64,000 nt of DNA from NCBI RefSeq assembly GCF_000350225.1, contig NW_005179157.1:1-64000 (forward strand), written 5' to 3'. This stretch comes from Chondrus crispus (Eukaryota; Rhodophyta; Florideophyceae; Gigartinales; Gigartinaceae). Below the pieces are notes generated by a model. That model searched no databases, had not been told where the DNA came from, and saw nothing but the letters and a program-made list of their open reading frames with translations. Position 1 is the first letter of the stretch. Each line of letters starts with the position of its first letter. The translations under genes and the position numbers were made by a program. Positions 36,175 to 47,562 of the stretch are shown here, one piece after another.

Positions 36175-37284
36175 TGTAGTGCAATGTGCCTGTCGGGCCG
36201 GAACTAGGGTCCAACGGTCCAGCAACAACACAACCTACAAACAACAACCAACAAGAGTTGCCGACGGCACAGCCCTACGGAGTGTCCGATTCTCCTTTTC
36301 TCTTTAAGTGGGTTTGCGGCCCACAGTAGCTCAAGTCCCTGATAGGGGGGGCAAAAGGAAGATGCCCAGCCCGGAAGGAATGGTGGTAGAGTCTTGTACA
36401 GGCAGCTGCTCGGCGAGTTCGGGGCAGTGATTAAGAAGCCGGGCCCGATGGGTCGTAAAGCCAATGCTCGCTGAGCGCCTGGTACACCTTATACCCTTGA
36501 TAAGGTCTTCGACGGGGGCGTCGCAACGCAGCCCGAAGGTAACTAGCAAACACGTAGCAGCGCTACACCTCTGTACTGCCCGATGGCAAAGTACCGACAC
36601 CGGAACGGTCGCAACCTGTATCCGATGGAACCAACACTGTCCTGTATACACAACAGGACCTTCGAGGGAGACGTCGTCGCAACAGCCTCCGTCGGTGGAT
36701 GTAAACAAGTAGCAGCGCTACACCCACGTGTCGCCCGATGGCTAAGACACCTACACCGGTCCGGTCGCAACCAAAGCCGATGGCACCAACAACAAACAAA
36801 GGAACTAACACAAGAGCCCGATGACTCCAGTCGTCACAATGCGGATCGCAATCAGGCACTGTGGAACCAACACAAGATAAGGGAATAGAAATAGAGATTG
36901 AAATAGAAAAGGATAGGTGAAATAAAGGAAAAGGAAAGGGAACCGCCGAGCGCAAAGGATAACGTAATCTGTGGTAAAAGAGAGCGTCTTGGGAAAGACG
37001 GACTTCGACCAAGGCGATATTCAACTCTGGCAACTTGGGTTACCTTTACTGACTTGGTCGTCAGAGGGCTAAGGTATATATCGCCCCGCCGGAGCCACTA
37101 CAGTAGCTCTCGGCGCTAAATCCTAGATCTAATCTAATTTGAAATAACTAATATGCAACTAATTGAAATTAATAATTAAAATAATAAAGTGAAATAATTT
37201 TCACTTGTCACCCCCCCACTTTGTCATACCCCTCAATTCCTTTTCTTTTCACCCCCCCACGGTGCAGTCGATTATTGCACTACA
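36175..37284 (-). repeat. 5' LTR of gypsy copy B, 1110 bp
   Basis: Near-identical to 22523-23632 with the same ends and internal modules; a TATA-like GGTATATATCGCC lies at 37073-37085. It is followed by the target duplication GCACT. As the 5' LTR of a minus-strand element it should drive gag-pol. Confidence 0.97.
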
Positions 37285-37865
37285 GCACTCTTGACGACCC
37301 CTTTGAGGTCTTGCTTGTTTGCGTAGGCCCTCACCAGGGCGGAGACGAGGGGCGTGTGAGTGGGCGATGGTGCATGGAGGAGCTCATGGTAACGCGAAAC
37401 CGCTGTTACGTATTGGGCGATCGATGTCGGACCTATGCGCCCCTCGAGATGCAGGTACCCGATGTAAGTGAGGACGTCGCCCTCGGACGCCCTAACTTAA
37501 GCCTACCATCCTCTTCGCAGAATACAAACCACTTCTTGATCTGGCTCGATCGGGTGAGCCAGGTCCCAGCCGTCCAACCGAAGTCAGCAAGGAGGTCTGC
37601 GGCCGCTTGGGCCCCACCGGTAGCGCCATCATCCCCGCATCTCGACAACACAGCATCCCTTATCCCCTCCTGCCATCGAGCCTTACGCCATCGTTGCGAG
37701 TACGACGGACCGGGCGTCGTTGCCCTTCTTCGTACTTCGCAGTACAGAGAAGGCGACGTCGTCCGATTGTAGGATCTTGTAGCTGGTGGCGTGAGCCACC
37801 AACTGCGCATGCCAAGCTTGCGCTGGCCGGTGGGGTGCCACCAGGACACCCTTCCCACCATCCTT
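37285..37865 (-). pseudogene. Tyrosine recombinase, N-terminal core-binding half (DIRS-like)
   Basis: The minus-strand sequence encodes a helical core-binding domain: AAADLLADFGWTAGTWLTR, then after a frameshift near 37500 a block with TYIGYLHLEGRIGPTSIAQY and a final RAYANKQDL. This is the usual N-terminal DNA-grasping domain of tyrosine recombinases. It stops exactly at the gypsy target duplication, and the C-terminal half resumes in the same frame at 22522 on the other side of copy B. Confidence 0.8.
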
Positions 37866-39945
37866 TACGAACTTGCGAACGACCAACGGGAGGAGATCGA
37901 ACGGGGGGTTCCATAGCCGCGCCCTCCCGTCGCCCCAGTCCTCCGTCATCTGCGTCGCGAAGTACTTGCGGCGTGCCACCGCCGTCTCGCTCAGCGGCTG
38001 GGATGCGAACACCACCGAGTCGAGCCGGTGCTCGTCCTGTATGGATGCCAGGAGCTGCCTCGTTGCCTGCACGTCGCCAGGGTCCCAAGTCCTGGACAGA
38101 GCGTCGGCGAATCGGTTGACGGCGGACGGCAGCCAGCGGGCCTCGATCGACACCCCAAGCGTTCGCGTCATGACGTGCAGCCGCCGGAGCTCCGCCATCA
38201 TCGGCTTTGACGAGGAAACCATCGCGTTCAGGATGAAGCAGACGGCTTGGTTGTCCTCGTGCAGCAGAAGCTTGCGCAAGTCCGGCCGGCTGACGTACGC
38301 GGCGAAATGCCGCTGTAGCAACATGCAAACTGCCCTCAACTCCCTCAAAGTGATCGACTGCACGCGGTCGGCTTCCGTCCAGAAACCTTGACCCTCTCAC
38401 AAACCCTGCGATCCCGCCAGCACATCTGAGCCGAGCAATCCTCCGTAGCCCACGTCCGCAGCGTCGGAGGGCATTGTCAGGTCCGGAGCGACGAGGACGA
38501 GATCGCGAACCTCCCCGCGCGTCAGCGCGCGCCAGTACCGCAGGTCGCAAAGCGACTGCCGGCACAGGCGGACCTTCGGCATCTCTTCCCGCACAGCTCG
38601 AATCGGAGCAAACCTCTGGTCTCCCTGACCGGGAACGTCCCGGAAAAATTTCTGCGGGCTGCGCCCCCAGACCCCCGAGCGCCGCGCCCCTTCGGAGCAC
38701 GGCGCAAAGCTCGTTACCCTCGCCGGCGGCGCCCCAAAGGGACGTCCGGCTGGGCTTGGGCTTCTGAGGAGCGGAGCGCTGCGTCGCTTCGGGCTACTAC
38801 GGGGGGCTCGCTTCGCTCCCAACAAGGCCCCCCTTCGTACTTGGCCCTCGCTCCTCGCGCTCCGCTGCTCGCAGCCCGGCGAGAGTCATGTCGAAGTAGA
38901 GGCTGCGAGTGTAGAAGCCGGAAAGCGGGAGCGCGAGGGTCATGGACGCGGCGACGCCACAGAAATGGCGGAGCTTGCGGAGCGACACCAGTCGCCGGTT
39001 GAGTTGCGCGCCCAGCAACAACTCCTTCACCAGCCGCCGCAGCCTTAGGGCCTTCTTTTCGGACGCGAACACGCGCATCTTCTCGGTGTTGATAACGCAG
39101 CCCAGATGCTCTAGGACCGGCGTCCCCTCCCAACATCCCTTGTTCTCGTGCGGCACCAGCCCCAGCCGCCCGAAGAGCCCGGCAAACCTTCACCCCGCCC
39201 TTGCACAGTCCCTTCTTGTTGACGGGCGCCCCAGCGGAGAGAGCGTGCGAGCGAAGTCGTCGATGTAGGGCAGCACGCGGTAGCCCAGGCGCTCACGCAG
39301 GTGCTGCACCAGCGGGTGCAGAAGCTTGGTGAACCACAGCACGGACCGGCCCCACCCGAACGGCAGGGCAATGCAACGGTAGAAGAAACCGTCGTAGCGG
39401 AAGAGGAAGAACTCGCGCATGCGCGGGTGGAGATAGAAGTGGCGGTACCCACTCTTAATGTCCCACGACATTAGTGTATCTCCACCTTGCAGCTGTGTGG
39501 CGAATGACTGCAGTGTCTCCATCTTGATTGACCCCTTCTCCCAGTGCCTGCTTTGGCGTTTGAAATTAATTACAAATCGCCCGCGCCTGTCGACGCCCTC
39601 CCCCTGCCACACAGTGAGAGCTGAGGACACTATTCATCCACGTTGCGCCGCCTCCATCGTTTCTTCGTACCCCACGCGCTCGTACAGCCCCTCTTTGCAC
39701 CCCCTCTCCACATCATCCCTTCCAAACGTCCTGTCCTCCTCTGACTGGGGGAGCTCCCCTAGTACCAACCCTTCCTCAAAGGGCACCGAAGGCAGATCCA
39801 ATATCCCGTAACGGATCTGCCTCGTCAGGTACTCACTGGCCCCCACCCCCGAACGCCAAGCGTCCGCCCTGAGGGCAGTTCCGCGCCACAATGGTGCTCC
39901 CCCCCTTCCCATTGCGGCGACACCGGCTCCGTCTTTCGCCATCAC
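37683..39945 (-). pseudogene. Reverse transcriptase/RNase H of the DIRS-like element
   Basis: RT fingers and palm (about 39230-39620) contain MSWDIKSGYRHFYLHP and the catalytic YIDD (one change from the usual YxDD). RT thumb (about 38880-39130) has LEHLGCVINTEKM and RHFCGVAASMTLALPL, typical of DIRS-group RT. RNase H (about 37950-38450) includes DAADVGYGG, SITLRELRAV, HEDNQAV and a final FADALSR. The frame is broken by a TGA at 39634-39636, shifts near 39230 and 39160, and a stop near 38397. Its first codons overlap the end of the gag-like ORF (TGA over ATG at 39940-39944). Confidence 0.85.
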
Positions 39946-40556
39946 TGATCACTGGACCCCGCCTGCGGGGGTCCATTGTTTCTGTTCCCCGTAGCCCTCT
40001 CCAACCGCGCCTTGGCCAGCATCTTCGCAGCCTCGACCTCCAGCTTGCTCGTCAACGCCTCCCTGGCGGAGCGGTAGGATTCAGAGAACACAGCGTCGTG
40101 TCCTTGCTACACCAGGAAGGACATCTGCCGGGCAGCCTCAACTCCCTGCTCAGTGATCTCCCTGAAGTACTGCGCCCTCATAGACAACTCCTCGAGCGCA
40201 GCCTTCATCGCCTTCTGCGCTAGAGCTAACTTGCGTGCTAGGCTTGGCACGTCCTCCGTCTGGTCCCTGGCCACCCCCAAAGCCGCCACATCCAGCTCAG
40301 TCCAAACTCCGGCAGCGTTGATGTATTCCCATTCTTTAGCCGACCGCCGGTCCCTCGACCTCAACTCAGAGAGGAAGGCGTCCGCGGGGGGTTTGAAGTA
40401 CCCCATGTGCGTGACGGACACGTGGACCCCCGCTCGAAAACGCTTCCTTCTCCTACCATCTTGAGAGAGCTTAGCTCTGATATCACATGCCCGTAGTCCC
40501 GACGCGATGGTACCCGCGCTTTCCCAGGCGGCCCTCAAGGCGAGCGAGGGCTGCAC
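39942..40556 (-). pseudogene. gag-like ORF of the DIRS-like element
   Basis: A minus-strand frame of about 205 codons, interrupted by a TAG at 40107-40109, ends at 39942. It is rich in Ala, Glu, Arg and Lys and probably largely helical; there is no zinc knuckle. Position directly upstream of and overlapping the RT ORF, and its charged helical composition, are the reasons for the gag label. No sequence motif confirms it. Confidence 0.5.
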
Positions 40557-40679
40557 GACCGCGGGGGGCGGCGGGGACTTCGGACGGGTCAGTTGCTTGT
40601 TCAGTCATCTCTCTGAGTGCTCTGGCAGCACTCTGTAGAATGTGTCACCGCCTCGCTTGCTGAGGGGAATTTCTCGCAA

Positions 40680-40851
40680 AGAGAAATAGACATGGGGAGG
40701 AGAGGTAGCAAGATAGGACAGCTCGCTTCTACTACTTATGGGTCGGCGGCGAGGCGGGTACAGAGAGACGCCAGGCTGTCAGTAAGTGCTTACAGACGCG
40801 TGCTATTTCCCGTGGAGTTTCACCTCTATACACACAGTGTATATTGACGCG
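40680..40851 (-). repeat. Right (5') terminal direct repeat of the DIRS-like element
   Basis: 172 bp in direct orientation with 21686-21857, starting AGAGAAATAGACATGGGG and ending TATTGACGCG. It lies just upstream of the gag-like ORF and probably carries the element's promoter. Confidence 0.9.
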
Positions 40852-41137
40852 TATTAGGGGGTACCATATTATGGATCAGTCTCAACATCCTGAATAGTAA
40901 ATAATGAAGAAATTGTCCAATTCTCCTACAACTTGGCACAAAGCTCCAAAGCATGCCTCTAGATCCATACATCGCTTTGGGATTGGCTGTTGAAATACAG
41001 GAAAACCGTAACAACGCCATCGCTTCCCATGAGCAAGTAGCCGTTATGGGCCTCACTGTGCTGAAAATGTGGATCACATATGATATTTTCGCCGCACGAA
41101 TTTTATTCATAATTGATCAGTGACTTGGTTGCACAGG

Positions 41138-42770
41138 TTATTCGCTGCCTGAATAGCTGCTTTTTAGCCTCGCAGCAGCCCGGCACTGGGACCGACGCTG
41201 GGACCGGTTAGCTTTCAGACGCTCGGCTCGAGCAGACATTTGAGCAAGCCAGATGCGGTGTTGCTCTTTTCGCGCCTCCTCCTCCACCCTTTGCTGCCGC
41301 TTCTCCTCCAACTCCCGCTCTTTCTGTGCCCTTTTTGCGGCTGCTTCGGCCGCCCGCACCTCACGCTGCAACGCTGCTTCTTGCCGCTGCAAAGAACGCT
41401 CTTCAAGCGCCTTGAGCACATCATCCCTTGTCAATAAAGCTCCTGATCTCGTTATCAAAGTACCGCTTTCAATGACACTGCTGTCACTGCGCAGCATATT
41501 TCGGGAATGTGTGAATGCTTTGACAAGATCCTTGTATGTGTCCAATGCTGCCGTCTGGTCTTCATCCCTCTCAAAATTGGTGATATCAGTCTGCCGGATC
41601 ACACCAGCATTAGCACCCCCATGTCCTCTTTTCCACACACCGCATGCATCGAAACCGCTTATGATATTGTCCGGACGGACGGACTCGTAGTACGCCCGTG
41701 TCAGTATTTCGCAGAGTGTATAGATGTCATTCGTTTTCATGCAACGGAATACGCTCTACTGTTCAACAGGTTTCGAAACGACGTCTTGAATGGCGAAAAA
41801 ACCGCATAATCGAGCACTTGAGTCCTGTGACTTGTGTGGGCGGGCAGACCGATGAAAACAACACGGCCGTTCTTGAGGGCGTTAAGAGACCTGTACGTGC
41901 AATGGGCACCGTAACTATCCATTGTGATAACAATATGGCGGTGTTTCTCACGCAGTATTTTGGTCTCCTCCAGAAACTTTAATGTCCACTGATAGAAGAT
42001 TTCGGAGTCCACACCAGCCTTCTCACGGTACACGCAATAGGAATTGGGAGGGAGAAAGCTAGCATGAGTTTCTTTCGTTCCGTCAGAGCGAATGCGGTGT
42101 TTGGTTTTTTTGCCAGGCAGCACTGTAAGTGAGCTCCAAGCCCGCCCGTCTCCAGACACAACTGGCATAATGGTGACATGCCCAGCATTGCCACACCACT
42201 TTAATTCGGTTTAGTTACTTTCCCACTTGCGTCAAACACAGCCTTGCTTCGAGCGCGTGTGGCTATACGCGTGGAAAAGTCGCTTTCGTCAATGTTAAAA
42301 ACTTGTTCAGCCGACGTTATCTTAAACTCCTTGTACACTTGTGCCAGACGCACGAAATGTGATGCCAAGTTTGATGGCGACATCGCCAATTGACGCAGTT
42401 TTTGTAGACTTGACCTGCGCTTGAGTGTTAGCCTGGAGTGCCATGCAAAGAATTTGTGCAAATAGCCATTCCCAGGCCTTCTATTTTTAAATGGTATCCT
42501 TTTTTGTCGCTGCGGAGGGAGGGATTGTACAAAAGTAGCAACAAGAGACTTCAAGCATTCTCGTGACGCAGGTGTGCCTTTTTGCGAAAAGTCTAGCGCA
42601 GCATCCACAAGAAACGCTTCTTCTGAGGTGGATAACACAGGTGGGCGGCCTTGTGGGGTTGCTGTAGATTGTTTCGGCTGTGCAGCGCGACGCAGGGTAG
42701 AGTAGGGAACGTGGTGCATCGTTGCGCACTTTCTTATTGAAAATTGCGAATTGCGGTAGTGGGCGAGAGC
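41138..42770 (-). pseudogene. pogo/Tigger-type DDE transposase
   Basis: A cut-and-paste transposase of the pogo branch of Tc1/mariner. The N-terminal helix-turn-helix, with QFSIRKCATMHHVPYSTLRR, lies around 42690-42760. Catalytic residues are D in VFNIDESDF (near 42285), D in VITMDSYGAHC (near 41920) and a third D in QVLDYAVFSPFK (near 41800), giving a DDD triad. A C-terminal segment with RPDNIISGFDACGVW is followed by a long Glu/Arg/Gln coiled-coil-like tail to 41138. Frame changes near 42190 and 41745 and a stop upstream of the helix-turn-helix make it a pseudogene. No terminal inverted repeats were recognised. Confidence 0.85.
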
Positions 42771-42989
42771 TTGTTAGACTGGAACAGAGTTCACTCCCTT
42801 GTGCCCCGGAGGGGCGCAAACGCGTTTCGATACCATCCGTTAGCCGCCGATGGGGGAAAGGCACAAGACAAATCTCGAGCGTTAGGGCAAGGCGTGTGGA
42901 ATGTTAAAGTCGGTCGGAGCAATGGGAAGGGATGTGTTTCTATGGGAAAAAGCGCGCGCAAACTCGTTAGCTGATTTGTATTTAAATAT

Positions 42990-43464
42990 AAAGAGCCGAT
43001 TCTGCAGTAGACGAATAGAACCACATGTAGGGCTGACAGCAAGCAGTTTTTGTCGCCCAATTAACGATGAATTAGGTTCACAATTACGACGTGGTTCATG
43101 TTTTCGGAGCCCGATGATACATTGAACAAAAAAACATGGCGCAAATCATGAGCAAACAGATGCCATTCGCCATGATTCCTAATGTTTTGTCCCTCTTCGA
43201 TGAAAATCAACCAGTCAACCTTCACCGCAGAGAAACTCTTAATGATAGAGATCAGATTAGTCATGCATTCATACCAACATTACGAAGTTCTGACGATTAG
43301 GTTCATCAGTTCTGAGAAAAATCGTGCTGATGTTTTGACAAAGGCAACCAGAGCACAAAGCTGGACCAAATGTGAAGGGATCCCACAACAAGTCATCCTA
43401 CTGAACAATGGAGGTAAAAGTGCTCGCAAGGCACCTAAACGTGACCATATTTCAAAGTGGGGAC
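42990..43464 (+). pseudogene. Ty1/copia RNase H C-terminal remnant and polypurine tract
   Basis: The plus-strand frame contains AEKLLMIEIRLVMHSYQHYE followed by IRFISSEKNRADVLTKA, matching the end of copia-type RNase H (the block usually read as VRFVPSxxNxADxLTK). After a basic tail, a purine-rich AAAGTGGGGAC (43454-43464) abuts the proposed LTR as a polypurine tract. Everything upstream is missing or unrecognisable, so the left limit is approximate. Confidence 0.6.
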
Positions 43465-44287
43465 TGTCAAGTTTTGTATGGCAATCAGCAAGAGCTTCCG
43501 ATTTACCTGTGCCACCCGTCTGTAATGGGTGGCACAAAAGTCCCGTATTCGTTCTGGCTTCTTAAACGGAGATGATCCCTGTGCAGTATCTTTAGACTCC
43601 AGAGAGAAATACCCAAAAACAGCCTAGCAGAGGCGCATTCTTATGCATCAACCCTCAAAACTGTGTTAAGCATTGAAAGCAAACCTTTCGACCTTGGTCG
43701 ACTGGCACTGTTAAAGAGAGGCGAAGACGGCGAACGTCTTCGTCCCCAGTAACTACTACACCCGAAAGCAACTCGAAACAAGCGATCGACCACCGCAGAC
43801 CCCGTGTCTGCCCGCACAAAAAACCTCCTTGGCCAGTGCCCGAACCTCCCCCGGCGCAACGCGAACTTGGCCATTACCAACACGTGCCCCCTGCTTCCAT
43901 CTTGAATATCTGACACAGACCTGTGTGCCGTTCCAATTCCGAAACAAATTTTCTGAAGTTGCTTTAGATTCTACCTTGTACGTGGAATGAAATGTTTTTT
44001 CACTAAACACAACACAGCATTGAGGAAGACATCTGTCAATGAGAATATGCGAGCCGTTCCAGCTCGGAATAGACGACTGAGGTAGAGTTTGTGACAGTTC
44101 GCATTGCATGAGTGGACAGAGAAGCATTGTGGAGCACACATTCTCCTTTGTTGTTGCTGTAAACTATGAATACAGTGACTTGATGTCCCTTATAAAAGTA
44201 GAAGCCTGTCGATGTCTTGTCTCTTAAATGAAACTGCGTACTCTATGTCCCAAACAGAAGTTTTCAACATTCTCACGGGGTTTGACA
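43465..44287 (+). repeat. Probable copia-type 3' LTR, 823 bp
   Basis: Starts TGTCAAG directly after the polypurine tract and ends TTTGACA, an imperfect inverted end pair. A TATA box-like CTTATAAAAG lies at about 44189-44198, roughly 90 bp before the 3' end, as expected for U3-R-U5 order. No second LTR is in the window, so the limits are inferred. Confidence 0.5.
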
Positions 44288-47200
44288 ACGGATGGACAAA
44301 ATTCTTTCAGCTCGCCATCAGATTATACTGTAGGGCCGCAATCCCGCGTGTCGAGACTACACGTCTAAATGGCGTTAAGATATGGGACATCAGCGATCTG
44401 CTTGAAAGGATTTGTAGACGCATTGCTCTCATCTCATATCTGCTTGTCCTTTCGTATAGTTCAGAGATCAGATGATGTCATTGTTGTCTTATTCTGACCA
44501 ACAAAGGGAGATGTGACACGAGGTTCCCCGACGGATGGCAATAGCCATGTAAAAGTCATTTTTTCTGCGCCCCTGGCGACATCGGAGTTTTTAGCAGTCG
44601 CAGACGGTCATACAAGATGCGCGACGGCATCCTCCAGGCTACCTGCAGGCGACGGTACTGTATGTGTAGAGTCACTACTTTCACGACACATGATGCCATA
44701 CAGCATTGTGCATATGCCACATGCGAAGAAAGAATCAAAGATCCTTGGCGGATTTTTTTCATGCTCTATAGCGAGCCCAATGGTTGCAGATCTCGTTATT
44801 CCCGGGTTGATTACTGTATCTACGGTTGCTGTTTCTACGGAGGATGGAACGGTTCGTTTTGGACATATAATTGAGCCTGAGTTGAAGTAAAGGTTCAAAG
44901 GGATTCACTGTTGTCATTTCGATATGCTTTACGACATACCGCTAACGATAAATGCGAGTAGAAAAACGTAGGCATGTAGATCGTGATGGAGGCAAGCGGA
45001 TGATGACAAATTCTTCGTTGCCCAACTTTTGATGCGGCATCCACGGGGTGGGTGCCCATCCTTGACAAACCATGTGGAAGCATCAGCTCGCGTTCGACAG
45101 CGCACCACGGCTGGGTCGTGCTCTCGGACATCAGACCCTATTGGTACGTGTAGTAGAGGAATGGCGCCTTGTAGGAGTTTAAGAGTCCCCCGAACAGATC
45201 CTACGGTCCCCGAGCAGATCCTACGGTCTAGCTAGTTCGCGTACCTAAACTTTGCTGTAAATGATTCTGACGATGGGCATTTGGAAATATTAATGCTCTG
45301 CAATATCATTGGCGGTCCCGGTACTATGCTGAGTTTTTGGGCTTAGGAGAACAAAGATGAGAGCGTACAATGAAAGAGGAGGCCCAGGGGGGGAGGGGGG
45401 AAGGGTGTGTGATTGCACGTGGAAGTATACTGTTCGCTCGTCACAACATAGCGAACGGCACCTCCAAGAGCATCTTGCGCGTCCAAAGGTCCTTCATCAG
45501 CACCACACGGTGGTGACACACTCTGAAAGGAAGAGCGTCCGTTTTGGTTTAGTGGAATGAAACCGTAGTTGCCTTTTCTGTTGTAGAGTGATTGTAGAGT
45601 GGCGGCCGTGCCCTACACCAAGTGAATGCATGACGGACGGCTGTGTGAGACTGTGAGTATGCCAAGGGGTAAGAGGTGGTCGCGCAACATGTCAGATACG
45701 GTCACAAGACCCCTCCAAGTACGTGTCTTTGCTATTGGTGCGACGACATGACTTGGCTCTTTCTAATTGGTCTGATTGGCAAAAGAAGGCGGAATGGAAC
45801 GGTGCCTGTAGTTTTGCGTCGTGTTGTGCGATGCGGTGTACTACCATCAAATATGTGACGAATAGTGGAGCAGTCCAAACCGGCATTTGTTTTTGCGAGT
45901 GAATGGGATCCGGCCACATGGCCTCATCACGATTTCGGGAGGGCTGGCCTTTGCCTGAGGCACATCTACAGTATCTGCTGACCCACACACTGACAGCATC
46001 AATTTCGTGACAACCGTAGAGAAATGGAGACTCCCGTCTTGTAGACAAAGAAATATTCTGGCAATTCAGGAAGATTTGCGACGGATTCGTGATGGTCTGC
46101 GAATGTCTTAATCATCCAGAACCTAGAAAGCGTCATCGGGATTACTCCGCTGCTACGTGTGAGAATGGTGGCTGTTTCAAACGTCCAAAGTTTTTTTTTG
46201 ACGACGAGATTAGATGACGTTATTCAGGATGTTTAGTCTATGATTCTCATGCACTGGTTAAGAAGGCATGAATGGGCTTTTACGTGTCATGCCGGCGCTG
46301 CGAAAAGTAGCTTGAGTTCAGCCTGGGTCAGCGGAGGCTTTTGGCGCGCAGTTGATGTGATAATGGAATTCGCTTGCGGCGATGACTCGTGTAGTGGGAA
46401 GGCTGTTTATTGCCTAGTGTAGTACCCGGCGGCTTGCAAGAAACACACGCAGGCTGTCGTCAATCTTCATTTTTATCGAACATGGCGGATGATTGACTCA
46501 ACTGAAACACCTACCTACGAGGAGGGGAATGCACACAATACCATCTTCCAGCTACAGTGAGCGGGCACTGTTGGCCGCCATGGAACAACCCCTGTCGAAA
46601 AATACTGCACGTCCCATATACGTGATTGTACGTGATATATTCTTGTATGCGAGCATGATTGAGTCTCTATCGTTAAGTCTTTTATGCAAGAGGCATTAGT
46701 TTCGAAATTTCCTTCTTCAACGCAACGCGGGAACGCAACGGTGAAGACTATCCCTACATACGATCTCGCGTTGCTTACTGTCACACAAACACACTTTTTT
46801 ACAAAACAACTGTTGGAACTGCGCTCATTATTGATACACCGCCCGCTATCACCCGTCATCTCTCTGTTCAGAAAATATACTGATTAAGTTTCCACGCAGT
46901 GTTGGCATATAGAGATTTCAGTAATTGCTCGAGCCGCATTCTGAAACTTGACAACGTCGTTCATCCAGAGTAGGGCGTCGTAAACCGTCCGAAATAAAGA
47001 AACCTTGCGAGCCTCATCTTCGTCATGTTATTAGCACCATGCTTAATTGGGTGACTGTTTTCATTAAAATAACGTGGAATGCTTTAATGACGGAGTCAAA
47101 ATGGATAAATGACTCGCGGTCATGAAAGAGAAGAACTATCGGTGGGCGAGCGCACAAAAAAAGTTACAACAGCGCCTCACATGACTGTTGAGAAGTCCCG

Positions 47201-47562
47201 CAGTAGTTATCAACTCGCTACAGCCTTGCATCTATATAGTTGCGATAGGGGCATTCATCAACGAGAACTACGCCCGCTAGCTTCAAACCCGACCGACTCG
47301 CTTGTACAAATAGCCGCGAGAGTTTGTACACTTCTCTCGCCTTCAACTCATCAACTCCCGAATCAATCTCAACCGACAAGCGTCTTCTTTTTCTGCTTGC
47401 AAGCTTGCACCGAAAACCAAGGACAGAAGGATAGATACTTTCAGAAACCTCTCCACGAATTGGATCGCTTCCTTTCTCTTGAACCTTTGTAGCTCGTCCT
47501 GTCCAGACAAGCATTCAAGAAAGGGATCTGTGTCTTTCTCCATAAGCAGAACCCACCACCGC
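44288..47562. other. Intergenic region, no supported gene
   Basis: Frames are short and unrecognised. A plus-strand frame at 44513-44890 (125 codons, beginning with GTG and with no ATG in the first half) could be an exon or chance. An ATG frame at 47109-47492 (127 codons) has no domain and may be leader sequence of the zinc-finger gene. A G-rich tract lies at about 45380-45410. Confidence 0.45.

Larger units (their letters stand above)
22523..37284 (-). mobile_element. Complete Ty3/gypsy chromovirus copy B, 14.8 kb
   Basis: Bounded by two 1110-bp LTRs and the perfect 5-bp duplication GCACT (22518-22522 and 37285-37289). Gag and pol read on the minus strand from 36054 to 29334. A 5.7-kb region between pol and the 3' LTR holds an antisense ORF. 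The insertion site is inside the recombinase gene of the DIRS-like element, and the recombinase frame is restored when the insertion and one duplication copy are ignored. By eye the LTRs differ at roughly 16 positions (about 98.5% identity), implying a fairly recent insertion, yet gag, pol and the antisense ORF all contain stops or frameshifts. Confidence 0.97.
21686..40851 (-). mobile_element. DIRS-like tyrosine-recombinase retroelement, split by gypsy copy B
   Basis: Minus-strand element with direct terminal repeats at 40680-40851 and 21686-21857 (172 bp each, few mismatches). From right to left it has a gag-like ORF, reverse transcriptase/RNase H of DIRS type, and a tyrosine recombinase gene whose two halves lie on either side of gypsy copy B (22523-37284). 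DIRS-group elements replace the usual DDE integrase with a tyrosine recombinase and make no target duplication; none is seen here. Direct rather than inverted terminal repeats are more like the PAT/Ngaro branches. Excluding the insertion the element is about 4.4 kb. All genes carry stops or frameshifts, so it is dead. Confidence 0.85.

Noticed and set aside
37660-38700. 346-codon minus-strand frame, Arg/Gly/Ala-rich
   Set aside because: It is an out-of-frame shadow of the DIRS-like RNase H, whose real motifs lie in another frame.
44513-44890. 125-codon plus-strand frame
   Set aside because: There is no ATG in its first half, no domain, and an open frame lies opposite it.
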